Shown here in pieces: positions 14,340-23,889 of a stretch of DNA of 59,035 nt. Within the stretch, counting starts at the first letter, position 1. The number at the start of each line of letters is the position of its first letter. The position numbers and the translations under genes were made by a program. The notes beneath the pieces were generated by a model that was not told where the DNA came from, searched no databases, and saw only the letters and a program-made list of their open reading frames with translations. Location: the NCBI GenBank assembly GCA_050730835.1, contig JBOHNS010000003.1, positions 1 to 59,035 on the forward strand, written 5' to 3'. This DNA comes from JBOHNS01 sp050730835 (GTDB taxonomy: Bacteria; Patescibacteriota; Saccharimonadia; Saccharimonadales; UBA4665).

Positions 14340-14458
14340 GACTTTCGCATTTTAAACGCAGTTTGGGATGAAAAACGAGCACCGAAATGTAGGCGTATTA
14401 AAATACGCCGGAATGAGGAGCGCAGGTTTCCGCCCAAAATGTGCAAAATGCGTAAGTC
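14340..14458. ncRNA. Structured element family 2, copy F
   Basis: The outer stem GACTT.CGCATTTT / AAAATGCG.AAGTC encloses GCA-TTTGGG / CCCAAA-TGC. Inside are GGGATGAAAAACGAGC, hairpin GGCGTATT/AATACGCC and GCGCAGGTTTCCG. It lies between pilD and the minor-pilin genes. Confidence 0.5.
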
Positions 14459-14474
14459 CTATCAGCCTAAAACT

Positions 14475-15326
14475 CTAGCCGATGAATAAATTTTTGTACC
14501 AGGTGATTACGCCAGCGCCAAATAAATAGGTGATGACGGTCGCGAGCATCAAAAACGGGCCAAACGGAACCTGGCTGCGGCGATTCATGTGTCCGAAAAT
14601 CATAAACGGCAATGACGCGATGGTGCCGGCCAGCGAGGCGATAAATAGCATCAGCACAGCTTCGGCCGGCTCGGCCAAAATTAGCCCCAAAATCACGCCC
14701 AATTTGACATCGCCGCCGCCAATCCAGCGCCCGCGCGAAACTTCAAACAACACGAAAAAAAATCCGGCGGCAATCAACACGCCGTAAACCGCGCCCAGCA
14801 AACTGCTTAAATCGCCGCCAAAAACCGTAATCATAATTAAAGCTTGCCAGGCCGCCAAACCAATCAACGGAAATACAATCCGATTGGGCAAAAGCTTCCA
14901 GCGCAGGTCATAAACGCTAAGCGCCGTAAAGCCGACTATAAAAGCCAGCCATAAAATAAACTGAAACAGCCCCACGCCGCTAAATCCGAGCGGCCAAAAA
15001 TAATACGAAAAAACAAATAGTCCGGGCACGATAATTTCCACCAGCGGATATTGCTTTGCAACCTGCTTCTGGCAATAGCGGCATTTACCGCGCAACCACA
15101 GCCAGCTAAAAACCGGCAGCAAATCGCGCACGGCTAGTTCCTGGCCGCAGCTTGGACACATCGAATGACCGCGAAAAATCGACAGCTTTTTCAGCCGCGC
15201 CTTGGTTTTTTTAGATTTTTTGGATTTGGCTATTTTGGCCTGCTCGTGCAGCCGCCAGACCAGCGCATTGCAAAAACTGCCCAGCGCCAATCCCACCACA
15301 ATCAACACCACAACAATCACAAACAT
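14475..15326 (-). CDS. pilD: Prepilin peptidase / N-methyltransferase PilD
   Basis: A 283-aa polytopic membrane protein of the A24 aspartic protease family, which cleaves prepilin leaders and methylates the new N-terminus. The N-terminal cytoplasmic domain has CPSCGQ ... CRYC (double CxxC, zinc), and TM helices follow. The catalytic GxGD-type motif is GGGDVKLG (about residue 200), and the first Asp is in SVYDLRWKLLPN. A Lys-rich stretch in the first loop (KSKKSKKTKARLKK) is unusual. It lies amid the prepilin genes it serves. Confidence 0.92.
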   Translation of the reverse strand: MFVIVVVLIVVGLALGSFCNALVWRLHEQAKIAKSKKSKKTKARLKKLSIFRGHSMCPSCGQELAVRDLLPVFSWLWLRGKCRYCQKQVAKQYPLVEIIVPGLFVFSYYFWPLGFSGVGLFQFILWLAFIVGFTALSVYDLRWKLLPNRIVFPLIGLAAWQALIMITVFGGDLSSLLGAVYGVLIAAGFFFVLFEVSRGRWIGGGDVKLGVILGLILAEPAEAVLMLFIASLAGTIASLPFMIFGHMNRRSQVPFGPFLMLATVITYLFGAGVITWYKNLFIG

Positions 15327-15342
15327 TAGCCTTATCGTAACA

Positions 15343-15393
15343 CAAAAAGGCGCCCCATGTTTTAAGGTTTAATTAAAAACCGTGGGACGCCTT
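15343..15393 (-). terminator. Rho-independent terminator of the pilin gene
   Basis: On the minus strand AAGGCGTCCCA pairs with TGGGGCGCCTT followed by TTTTG, with an AT-rich loop. It lies 34 nt after the stop of the major-pilin-like gene. Confidence 0.7.
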
Positions 15394-15426
15394 AAGGTTT
15401 ACAATTTATTACAATTTATGCTTTAT

Positions 15427-15975
15427 CTAATCGTTGATGCATTGATTGGCCGGTGAGCCACCAGTTTCTGTTTGGTAAAGAATGGCGACCGAGCGAGATC
15501 GGGCCTTGGCAGCTACGCCAGTTCCGGTAGGGTTACATTCTTCGCCGGTGTCTACTACGACAGTTTCTGTGGTGGGCTGCGTACCGGCTCCTGGACCTTG
15601 TTGATATTCCATTGATACGGGAAGTGTTGACAGGCCAGGGTCGTAATAACCAAGTTTTGCGGATTCAATGTTCTTGTCGGTTGAGTCACAATGAGTTGTA
15701 CCTTTAGTGCACAAAAATTCAACTGATCTAGACGATCCAGCTTTTTGCACTGTGTCGGGGAACTGGCCGCCATTATTGTCAATGTAATTAGAAAGCGCCG
15801 CACCGATGGCTGAGACGTCGTTTTTGCGCTGAGTGTTGCGGGCGCTGCGCTGCAAAGCTGGAACGGCCAAGAAAACGATTAATAAGATTAATCCGGCAAT
15901 GGCCAAGACAATCATGGTTTCGATGATGGTGAAGCCCTGATTATCAGATTTTCGTTGTTTAATATTTGTTATCAT
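15427..15975 (-). CDS. Type IV prepilin, likely major pilin
   Basis: About 182 aa. The leader ends NQG and is followed by FTIIETMIVLAIAGLILLIVFL with the conserved Glu at +5. The sequence then shows QRSARNTQRKNDVSAIGAALSNYI, the extended alpha helix typical of type IV pilin and pseudopilin N-termini. Its own terminator and its position after pilC suggest strong separate expression, which favours the major pilin. ATG at 15975 is used; a TTG at 15984 is an alternative. Confidence 0.82.
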   Translation of the reverse strand: MITNIKQRKSDNQGFTIIETMIVLAIAGLILLIVFLAVPALQRSARNTQRKNDVSAIGAALSNYIDNNGGQFPDTVQKAGSSRSVEFLCTKGTTHCDSTDKNIESAKLGYYDPGLSTLPVSMEYQQGPGAGTQPTTETVVVDTGEECNPTGTGVAAKARSRSVAILYQTETGGSPANQCIND

Positions 15976-16165
15976 TTGCAGCAAGTGCCCCTTTGCTTAC
16001 TAGGTTATTTTTTATTATTACTATCTTATACTTTTAAATGATACAGCTAGTGCTAATAAAAAACAATAGCTTTATCCACAGGAAGAGCTGGTTAGTTTAT
16101 AGTTTTTGGTTAATAGTTTATAATGTCCGAAACCTAAACCCTACAAACTATCAACTAAAAACTTC

Positions 16166-17389
16166 TTAAAACCGGATATTGCCCGAGCCGGCCAGACTGT
16201 AAACCGGCAGCAGCACGGCGGCTACGATAATCAGCGCCATGATGCCAAGCAACACCATCATAATCGGTTCAATGATGGTCGAAATGTTTTTGATGGCGCT
16301 GTCGACTTCTTTTTCGTAATATTCGGCGGTTTTGGCCATCATTTTTTCCATCGAGCCAGATTGTTCGCCGATGCGCAGCATGTTCGGCACCAGCGGCAAA
16401 AAGTTGGGATCATTCGTCAGCGAATCGCTCAAGGCTTTGCCGCCTTTGACTTTATCGGCCGCTTTTTTGATGGAATCTTCGACCAGCACATTGGAAACCG
16501 CATCGGACGTAATCTGCAAAACTTGCAACAGCGGCACGCCGGCGACCACCAGAGTCGAGCCGGTGCGGGCAAAGCGCGCCATATAAACTTTTTTAAATAA
16601 ATTTGATAGCGGCGGCATGCGCAATTTTATAGTGTCAAAAGCCCGGTGCCCGGATTTGGTACTCAGATAACGCTTCAGCAAAAAGCCTAACACGATGACA
16701 ATTATCAGCACCACCCACCAATAATGAATCACAAAATACGACAAGCCCAGCAGCGCGCGCGTTTCGATGGGCAGTTTGGCGCCAGGAAAAGTTTTATACA
16801 GCACCTTGACCTGCGGCAAAACCTTGACCAGCATAAACACCACAACGGCAATCATGATCAAGACAACAATCGCCGGATAGGTCAGGGCGCCGCGGACTTT
16901 GCTCAAAATATCGGCGTCTTTTTCTTGCTGAATGGCAATCCGCTCCAGCGCTGTGTCCAGAGTGCCGGACGTTTCGCCAGCCGCCACTAGGCTGATAAAC
17001 ACTTTGTCAAAGACATTTGGATGGCTGGCCAGCGCTACCGATAAAGCCGTGCCGCCTTCGATTTGGACCGTCAAATCGCTGATGACTATTTTGAGCGGCT
17101 TGGACGTGGTTTGGTCGTTGACGCTGCGCAAACTTTGGGCCAGCGGCAAGCCGGCATTGATCAGGGTCGATAATTGGCGCGCAAACAACACGCGGTCTTT
17201 GGCCCGCACGCGGCTGAGTTTTTTCAGCGGTCCGTTTAGCAGTTTCGAGCCGGTCAGTTTGATTTCGATCGGCGTCAAGCCTTCTTTTTTGATGACGCGC
17301 GCAGCGTCTTGCTCGCTTTGAGCCTCGACATTGGCCTTGATCCGCGCACCGGTGCTCGGATTGCGCGCCACGTATTGATAGGTTAGCAC
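16166..17389 (-). CDS. pilC: Type IV pilus inner-membrane platform protein PilC
   Basis: A GspF-family polytopic platform protein that links PilB/PilT motors to the pilus base. Two repeated T2SSF domains are visible (KDRVLFARQLSTLINAGLPLAQ and MARFARTGSTLVVAGVPLLQ) with TM helices near their ends. The start is set at GTG 17389 (about 407 aa, LTYQYVARNPSTGA), preceded by GGAG. The longer ORF to ATG 17437 only adds residues from the CCATTGA heptamer array. Confidence 0.92.
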   Translation of the reverse strand: MLTYQYVARNPSTGARIKANVEAQSEQDAARVIKKEGLTPIEIKLTGSKLLNGPLKKLSRVRAKDRVLFARQLSTLINAGLPLAQSLRSVNDQTTSKPLKIVISDLTVQIEGGTALSVALASHPNVFDKVFISLVAAGETSGTLDTALERIAIQQEKDADILSKVRGALTYPAIVVLIMIAVVVFMLVKVLPQVKVLYKTFPGAKLPIETRALLGLSYFVIHYWWVVLIIVIVLGFLLKRYLSTKSGHRAFDTIKLRMPPLSNLFKKVYMARFARTGSTLVVAGVPLLQVLQITSDAVSNVLVEDSIKKAADKVKGGKALSDSLTNDPNFLPLVPNMLRIGEQSGSMEKMMAKTAEYYEKEVDSAIKNISTIIEPIMMVLLGIMALIIVAAVLLPVYSLAGSGNIRF

Positions 17390-17419
17390 CAGTCGCTCCA
17401 GACGCTCGCTAAGCTCGCT

Positions 17420-17447
17420 CCATTGACCATTGACCATTGACCATTGA
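17420..17447. repeat. Heptamer tandem repeat CCATTGA x4 upstream of pilC
   Basis: Four perfect CCATTGA units and a partial fifth. On the minus strand they produce repeated in-frame ATGs that extend the pilC ORF artificially. The rest of 17448-17649 is AT-rich with looser 7-nt periodic words and no gene. Confidence 0.8.
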
Positions 17448-17649
17448 CCATTTTTGGAACGGACTTCGTCCGTAATAATCGATTTAGAGTTTGCTCAATG
17501 AGAAATGACAAATGAGCCATAAATGTGAATTGGCGAATGGCAAATGGCAATTTAGGACAATGCTGCGGATTGTAAGTTTCATAGTTAATTGCTAATCGGT
17601 AATGCATGGCCATTGGTAAATTGCTAATTGGTAATTGAAGCATAGCGAC

Positions 17650-18717
17650 TTATTCCCTCATCAATCGTTCAAGTTCTTCCATGTCGACGGCCACATTGCG
17701 CGCTTCTTCATAAGTAATGGTGCCGTCTTTGACCAGGCCGACCAAATTTCTGTCCATCGATTGCATGCCAAATTCAGCGCCGGTTTGGATGACGGCCTCC
17801 AACTGGTGACTTTTGCCTTCGCGAATAATATTGCGCACCGCCGGCGTAGCCACCAAAACTTCGGCCGCTACCACCCGGCCGCCACCAATGGACGGCACCA
17901 GCCGCTGCGAACAAATGACTGTCAAAATGTTGGCCAGCTGGGCGCGGATTTGCGATTGCTGATGCGGCGGGAAAACGTCAATCATGCGATCAATACTTTG
18001 CGACGCGCTGTTGGTGTGCAGCGTGGCAAACACCAAGTGCCCAGTTTCGGCAATCGTGATGGCGCTCGCGATCGTCTCTAAATCACGCATTTCGCCGACC
18101 AAAACCACGTCCGGATCCTCGCGCAAAGCCGAGCGCAGCGCCGCGCTAAAAGAATAAGTATCATAATGCACCTCGCGCTGCACGACAATCGATTTTTTGG
18201 ATTTGTGGGTGTATTCGATTGGGTCTTCGATGGTGATGATGTGCTTGGATTGTTCACTGTTGATGCGGTCGACTAATGACGCCAAACTGGTCGATTTGCC
18301 CGATCCCGTCGGACCAGTAACCAGCACCAAACCGCGCGGATAATTAGCAAACTTGCTGACAACCGCCGGCAAACCGAGCTGCTCGACGCTCAAAATTTCG
18401 TTCGGGATCAGCCGCAAAGCCGCTGCCATATTGCCGCGCTCGTGAAAAGCGTTGACCCGAAATCGGCCGAGATCGCCGAAGGCGAAGCTGAAGTCGAATT
18501 CTTTGTCTTTGAGCAATATCTGCTTTTGGTCCTCGTCCAAAATGGCAAACACCAGCGTCTCCAGCGTTTCTTCGGTCAATAAATCGGCGCCGTGCACAGC
18601 GACCAGCGTGCCGTCAATCCGAAGCATCGGCGGCAGCCCGACCTGCAAGTGCAAGTCGGAAGCTTTTTTGCGCACGACTTCTTCCAGCAAAACTTCGATT
18701 TTAGGCTGGCCTTGCAC
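17650..18717 (-). CDS. pilT: Twitching motility retraction ATPase PilT
   Basis: A hexameric AAA-type secretion ATPase that depolymerises pili. It shows VVRKKASDLHLQVGLPPMLRIDG at the N-terminus, Walker A GPTGSGKST, Asp box EDPIEY, Walker B VVLVGEMRD and the His box ATLHTNSA. Length is about 356 aa from GTG 18717, preceded by GGGAG. An ATG 13 codons upstream lies in a heptamer repeat and is less likely. Its pairing with PilB implies both extension and retraction. Confidence 0.93.
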   Translation of the reverse strand: MQGQPKIEVLLEEVVRKKASDLHLQVGLPPMLRIDGTLVAVHGADLLTEETLETLVFAILDEDQKQILLKDKEFDFSFAFGDLGRFRVNAFHERGNMAAALRLIPNEILSVEQLGLPAVVSKFANYPRGLVLVTGPTGSGKSTSLASLVDRINSEQSKHIITIEDPIEYTHKSKKSIVVQREVHYDTYSFSAALRSALREDPDVVLVGEMRDLETIASAITIAETGHLVFATLHTNSASQSIDRMIDVFPPHQQSQIRAQLANILTVICSQRLVPSIGGGRVVAAEVLVATPAVRNIIREGKSHQLEAVIQTGAEFGMQSMDRNLVGLVKDGTITYEEARNVAVDMEELERLMRE

Positions 18718-19026
18718 TAGACGCTCCCTTGGGTCGCTCGATTGGCCATTGACCATTGACTGTTGACCCTTTTTGGCGCGCGTTGCGCCTGTAGTAATTT
18801 ATTTATTAATTCACCCCATGACAAATAAAAAATGTGAAATTTGAAATATGAAATAAATGCCGAGACGCTGCCTTCGGTCGCTGCCATGAGCCATTTACCA
18901 TTAACAAATGACCGAGCATTAGCAATTAACAATTTACCAATTGTTGAAGCTACATGGCTAATAGCTAATTGGCGATGCATTGCTACTGGTAATTTGGTAA
19001 TTGGTAATGTCTGCTTTTTCATATTT
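18718..19026. other. AT-rich spacer with degenerate short repeats
   Basis: No gene is supported. It contains the CCATTGA heptamer (about 18744-18760) and many related words (TTACCA, AATTGG, TAATTGG) at irregular seven-base spacing between pilB and pilT. Confidence 0.5.
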
Positions 19027-20814
19027 TTAAATGCTGCCTTCAGATGCCACGCGGTTTATTTCGGTTACGGTGGTTTGCCCGCTTAAAACTTTCAAATAGC
19101 CGTCCTCGCGCATGGTTACCATGCCTTCAGTTTGAGCTTGGGCTTGGATTTCACCGCTGGTTGAGCGTTTTAAAATTAAATCCTGAATTTTATTAGTTAC
19201 TTCGAAGGCTTCGTAAATGCCCATGCGGCCTTTGTAACCTTCGGGTGCTTCCAGGCTGTCAATGCCTCTACTTAAAGTATAAGCGTTTTGTGCCCGAAGT
19301 GGCAAGCCTTGATAGCCCAAATCATGGCTGACTTTCTGCTGATCGGCCAGGCTAGCCGGCAAAATGTTGTTCATGGCGGTGTTAATGGCGGCTGTTTCTA
19401 CGGCATCAGACGTATAATTTTCTTTTTGCGAGCCGATACGGCGCACCAAACGTTGGCCGATAACGGTGCGCACCGTCGAAGCAATCAAAAATGGTTCGAC
19501 GCCCATATCGAGCAGTCGCGGCAAAATGCCGCCCGCCGAATTGGTGTGCAACGTCGAAAAAACCAAATGTCCGGTCAGCGCCGCCTGCACCGCTAGTTCG
19601 GCCGTTTCTTTGTCGCGAATTTCGCCGACCATAATGACGTCCGGATCTTGACGCAAAATCGAGCGCAGTCCGGACGCAAAAGTCAAACCAACGCCATTAT
19701 TGACCTGGATTTGATTAATGCCGTCAATTTTATATTCCACCGGATCTTCCATGGTAACGATATTGACGTTACTAGATTTTATTTCTTGCAGCAGCGCGTA
19801 CATAGAAGTCGATTTGCCCGATCCCGTCGGGCCGGATGTCAAAACCATGCCGCTGGTTTGCGCCACGCCGTTTCTGACAGCGCGCAGCGTCCGGCCACCA
19901 TAACCCATGTCTTCCAGTCTCAGACTGGTGCCGGATTTATCGAGCAAGCGAATCACCACTTGCTCGCCCCAAACCACCGGCGAAATGGCGATACGCAAAT
20001 CGATTTTGTGCCCGCCCGCGATAATGCTAAAGTCGCCGTCCTGCGGAATGCGGTGTTCGTCGATTTTCAAACTCGATAAAATTTTGACGCGCGACACCAG
20101 CGCCGGCTCGGTGCTTTTGCGCAACTGCATAATTTCGCGCAGCATGCCGTCGATGCGGCAGCGAATTTTGAACATGGTTTCGGTCGGTTCCATGTGCACG
20201 TCGCTGGCGCGGTTGCTGGCGGCGTATTCCAAAATCGTCGACAGCGCCTCAGATATCGGCGAATCTTGGACGATGGTTTTGATAGTTTTATCTTTGTCGT
20301 TTAGGGCCGGAGTTTTGGCGTTTTGTTTGCCGGGCGAGCCGATAACTTCGCCGGCAATATCCTGGCCAAGGCTTAACTTATACTGTTTTAAGACATTGCG
20401 AATGCCCGATTCGCTGGCTGAATAAACTTTTAGCGGTCGGCCGATTTTGTTCGATAAAAAATCTACCGCCTGCAAATTATCGGCGTCCAGCATAGCCACC
20501 ACCAAGCTGTTTTGCATTTCGCCCAGCGGCACGGCCATATAATGTTCAGCCGTGTCCTGCGGCAATAGCTCCAAAACCTTGCTATCAACGCGCGCCTTGC
20601 TCAGATTGACATAGGGCACTTTGTTGATTTTGGCAATAATGCCGGTTAACTCTTCATCGCTGACATGGCCGCCGCTGACCAATAAGCCCATAAACGGCTG
20701 GCCTTTTTGCTTGGCTTCTTCTTTGATTTTGGTGATATCACCGGGCGTAATAAGCTTGCGCCGCAGCAGCTCGTCCTCGACTTGCTTTTGGGTGTCAACC
20801 GATAAGACCGCCAT
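19027..20814 (-). CDS. pilB: Type IV pilus extension ATPase PilB
   Basis: A 595-aa GspE/PilB-family ATPase that powers pilus polymerisation. The N-terminal MshEN-type domain runs from about residues 1-140, then ASDVHMEPTE, Walker A SGPTGSGKST, Asp box MEDPVEY, Walker B VIMVGEIRDKET and His box STLHTNSA. The tetracysteine zinc motif usual in PilB between the Walker B region and the C-terminus is not evident. It heads the motor genes pilB-pilT-pilC. Confidence 0.93.
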   Translation of the reverse strand: MAVLSVDTQKQVEDELLRRKLITPGDITKIKEEAKQKGQPFMGLLVSGGHVSDEELTGIIAKINKVPYVNLSKARVDSKVLELLPQDTAEHYMAVPLGEMQNSLVVAMLDADNLQAVDFLSNKIGRPLKVYSASESGIRNVLKQYKLSLGQDIAGEVIGSPGKQNAKTPALNDKDKTIKTIVQDSPISEALSTILEYAASNRASDVHMEPTETMFKIRCRIDGMLREIMQLRKSTEPALVSRVKILSSLKIDEHRIPQDGDFSIIAGGHKIDLRIAISPVVWGEQVVIRLLDKSGTSLRLEDMGYGGRTLRAVRNGVAQTSGMVLTSGPTGSGKSTSMYALLQEIKSSNVNIVTMEDPVEYKIDGINQIQVNNGVGLTFASGLRSILRQDPDVIMVGEIRDKETAELAVQAALTGHLVFSTLHTNSAGGILPRLLDMGVEPFLIASTVRTVIGQRLVRRIGSQKENYTSDAVETAAINTAMNNILPASLADQQKVSHDLGYQGLPLRAQNAYTLSRGIDSLEAPEGYKGRMGIYEAFEVTNKIQDLILKRSTSGEIQAQAQTEGMVTMREDGYLKVLSGQTTVTEINRVASEGSI

Positions 20815-20835
20815 ATTTATTTAAACCTTTAGCCC

Positions 20836-21093
20836 TTAGCCCTTAGTCTTGGGTTGAGCAAACGGAGTCAGATTATTATTGTTGCCAATCTTAATAAGTT
20901 GCGTCGGATTAATCGATTTTTGATTAAAATATTTTGTGTCCGGCGTCGGAAAATTCTCGGAAATCGACGGCACAACTTCAACTTTTTGCTGGCGATTCTT
21001 GGGCGTGTTAAACAAAAATTTGGCGACAAATATCGAAATCACGGCGCTCACGGCAACGGCGATAATGATGGTTACGATATCTTTTTGTTTCAC
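20836..21093 (-). CDS. Small single-pass membrane protein of the pilus operon
   Basis: An 85-aa protein with one N-terminal TM helix (about residues 7-28) and a short polar, Pro/Asn-rich tail. The ATG overlaps the pilO stop by 4 nt, so it belongs to the alignment subcomplex operon. The position is that of PilP in model systems, but it lacks the Cys lipobox and length of PilP. No family is recognised. Confidence 0.6.
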   Translation of the reverse strand: MKQKDIVTIIIAVAVSAVISIFVAKFLFNTPKNRQQKVEVVPSISENFPTPDTKYFNQKSINPTQLIKIGNNNNLTPFAQPKTKG

Positions 21094-21758
21094 TGTATTT
21101 CCCTGCTGGTGATGACGAATTTTTTACCTGGTTGATAATATGTTTGATAGCTGGCTTCTAGCGTCAGATCATTTTGGTTGCCTGATAATTTCATAGTCAG
21201 CGGCTGCAGCGGCCGGATGGAATTTTGAAAGTCGCTGACCACTTTTTGGATGTTTTGATAGCCGCCATCAATTTTAAAACTAAATGGCATAGCCACCGGC
21301 GCAGGCGAGGCGCTAGCCGTATTTTGCTGCTGCAACTGATCGTCGGTGCCACCAATCTCATCGATATTAATGCTTTGGCGGCTGAGCAAAGCTTGCAAAC
21401 TGCTGGTCAGCGCCGGAAAATCATATTTGCTGGGCAAAGCGTCTAGCACAATTTGGGCGTTGTCGCCGTCGCTGGCTTGCTGGCCGCTAGAATTGCCGCC
21501 GATAATATTTTGCGTCTGGGTTTCGAAAGCTTTGTACGAAGCATTAAGGTTTTGTTCGACACTAACATCGCTTTTTAGCTGCGTTAAGGCCGTTTTGCGG
21601 GCCGCGGCCACCCGATTTTGATAGCCCATTTGGCTAATCAAAGCCCGGCTGGCGATAAACGAAAAGATAATCACAAAGGCCGCGACCGAAGTTACGGCCA
21701 CAATCGTGGCGTTAGCTTTATCGATTTTGAGTTGCTTGACTGACGGCGACTTGGCCAT
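21090..21758 (-). CDS. Type IV pilus alignment protein PilO-like
   Basis: A 222-aa bitopic protein: a short cytosolic N-terminus, TM helix (about residues 18-40), coiled-coil-like stretch and a C-terminal ferredoxin-like region (PFSFKIDGGYQNIQKVVSDFQ ... LEASYQTYYQ). It follows pilN with one base shared between stop and start. PilO pairs with PilN across the inner membrane. Confidence 0.78.
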   Translation of the reverse strand: MAKSPSVKQLKIDKANATIVAVTSVAAFVIIFSFIASRALISQMGYQNRVAAARKTALTQLKSDVSVEQNLNASYKAFETQTQNIIGGNSSGQQASDGDNAQIVLDALPSKYDFPALTSSLQALLSRQSINIDEIGGTDDQLQQQNTASASPAPVAMPFSFKIDGGYQNIQKVVSDFQNSIRPLQPLTMKLSGNQNDLTLEASYQTYYQPGKKFVITSREIQ

Positions 21759-22453
21759 TATTGATTACCTCCGCTGCTGGGTTGGCCTTGTTGAATTTTA
21801 GGTTGTTTTTTGAACAACAATGTTGGCCGCTGGGCAATCGAATTGCTGGCAATTTTGTTCGGAACCGTTAGTTGGCCGCTCTTAGAAGTGTCAAAAATCG
21901 CCCGATCAAAATCCAGATCGATTTTATAATTAGCGCCTTTGCCGGTTTGCAAACCAAAGGACGACAAAACGACATTAGAAAAGGCCGAGCTTTTAGTTTT
22001 GCCATAAGTCGTCGATTTCAGCGTATCGACGTATTGGTTGACGGTTTTCAAATCATTGGCGTTGCCTTGAATTTCTAGTGTATTATTTTGAAAATCAGCA
22101 TTGAGCGACGAAATATTGGCCGCCACCGGTGTAACTTTGGCCATATCATTAAACAGCCTGGTGGCCACCGGTTTCTGGGCGTCGATGGACGGCAGCGCGC
22201 CCAGCTGGTTTTGCACCGTTAAAATTTTATTGAGATCATTGGTTCTGCCCAGTTGGCTTTGATTGCTTTTGATATTATGGTTTAAATAGCTCAGATGGTT
22301 TTTTTGAATAATGTCAACGTAGACAATCAAAATAATAAATATGACTAAGACCACAATGGCCACGGCCACGGACACAAAAATCACCAGCCGTTTGATCCGC
22401 TGCGCGCGGATAAAAGCCATCTTGACATCGGGCAATAAATTAAACTGAATCAC
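21758..22453 (-). CDS. Type IV pilus alignment protein PilN-like
   Basis: GTG at 22453 (preceded by GGAG) gives about 232 aa starting IQFNLLPDVK, the conserved PilN N-terminus that docks in PilM. A TM helix covers about residues 25-47, then a coiled coil and a PilN domain. An upstream ATG at 22513 would precede the conserved start. It lies between pilM and pilO. Confidence 0.85.
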   Translation of the reverse strand: MIQFNLLPDVKMAFIRAQRIKRLVIFVSVAVAIVVLVIFIILIVYVDIIQKNHLSYLNHNIKSNQSQLGRTNDLNKILTVQNQLGALPSIDAQKPVATRLFNDMAKVTPVAANISSLNADFQNNTLEIQGNANDLKTVNQYVDTLKSTTYGKTKSSAFSNVVLSSFGLQTGKGANYKIDLDFDRAIFDTSKSGQLTVPNKIASNSIAQRPTLLFKKQPKIQQGQPSSGGNQ

Positions 22454-22595
22454 AATGCAAAACTCCGGTTTGCCATTAGCTTGTGGCCTGTAACTTGTAA
22501 CCTGTATCGCCAAAAGCCGATGGCTTTTGCAATAAATATATCAGCGCAGCTGGCCAAAATGATGACATGATAATAGCTAATGGCTAATGGTCTCG

Positions 22596-23648
22596 TCATA
22601 GCTGCCGCTCCGCCAATCCCGCGGCCACCGCGAATTGATTAGACACGGCTAGTAGCTCGTTCTGCCGATTGGGCGTGAATGACACGTTGCGCCAGGCATT
22701 GCCAATCTCGACATTGACACCGAATTTATTGGCAATATAAAGCGGCAATTCCGGCAAGGTCGCCGCGCCGCCAGTAACGATAATGCGCTCCAGCTTGGCA
22801 GCCGGATAGCGCGTCGCAAAAAACTTGATCGACTTTTCGATTTCGCCGACCAAAACATCGATGGTGCCGATAACCGCCTGATAAACTTGACCTTCCAGCT
22901 TGTCTTTATTGAGCCCAAATTTCGATACAAATTGCTGCGCCTGGGCATTATCGACGTTCAAATTTTGCGCCGCCGAGCGGACAATCGCTTCGCTGCCAGT
23001 GGCAATCGAGCGCACCAAATGCGGCGCATCGTTCATAATGATCGCCAAATCGCTGCTGCGGTTGCCAATATCCAGCACCATTTGCGGCGTCGTCGCGCCG
23101 GCCGGCACCAGCGCGCGGCCAAGTGCCAAACTGTCCGGCTCAAACGCGATGACGTTCAAGCCAAGGCTTTCTAGCATATCCAAACGATCCTCGATAAAGC
23201 TATTGGTAACGCTCGATAGCAAGATTTCAATCTTGGTTTTGTCGCTCGGTGAATCGCCGATGCTGGCAAAATCGATTTTGGATTCTTTGATCGATGTCGG
23301 AATCAGCGAATCGGCCTGATATTTAATGGCCGAATTCAGCTCGTTGCCCGGCAGCCGGTCAACGTCCACGACGGTTGTAAAAACTTTCTGCGCCGGCAAA
23401 CCAACGGCCACATTGCGCGTCGTCATATCGGCCTGGGTAATTAATTCTTTGATGGTTTTGACTAATTTTTGCTGATCAACTTTGGAATCGCTGGACACAA
23501 CTTTGGCCTCAATCGGCACATAAGCGTATTTCACCAGCGACTTACTGCCGCCACTGCCGTGCAAATGCACCAACCGAATCGCCGTCGTGCCAATATCCAA
23601 GCCAAAAAAATCAGACACTCCATTAAGCACGCCCGCTAGCAAATTCAT
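22596..23648 (-). CDS. pilM: Type IV pilus actin-like protein PilM
   Basis: 350 aa with the actin-like ATPase fold: DFFGLDIGTTAIRLVHL (phosphate 1), MVLDIGNRSSDLAIIM (phosphate 2) and RIIVTGGAATLPELPLY (adenosine motif). PilM is a cytosolic ring that binds the PilN N-terminus. It is the first gene of the pilus operon, and 240 bp of non-coding DNA separate it from mazEF. Confidence 0.92.
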   Translation of the reverse strand: MNLLAGVLNGVSDFFGLDIGTTAIRLVHLHGSGGSKSLVKYAYVPIEAKVVSSDSKVDQQKLVKTIKELITQADMTTRNVAVGLPAQKVFTTVVDVDRLPGNELNSAIKYQADSLIPTSIKESKIDFASIGDSPSDKTKIEILLSSVTNSFIEDRLDMLESLGLNVIAFEPDSLALGRALVPAGATTPQMVLDIGNRSSDLAIIMNDAPHLVRSIATGSEAIVRSAAQNLNVDNAQAQQFVSKFGLNKDKLEGQVYQAVIGTIDVLVGEIEKSIKFFATRYPAAKLERIIVTGGAATLPELPLYIANKFGVNVEIGNAWRNVSFTPNRQNELLAVSNQFAVAAGLAERQL

Positions 23649-23889
23649 GCTGTTAGTTTTGGCCTCGACTGTTTAGTTTTGCTGGTTTTATTTGATTAAT
23701 CATTTTGCCCACTCTGAAATTTTCCCGTGCTTTGGATTATCTTGTAACGAGATTCATTGCCCTTAATTATACCACAAGCGGCGTGCAAGCATACAACTAT
23801 TTTTTGCCCCAAATTTTTCGCCGGCAAATAAACAACATCCTGCATCACAAAAACCACATTTAAGAGCTTCAGCTTCGTAAATAAATTTA

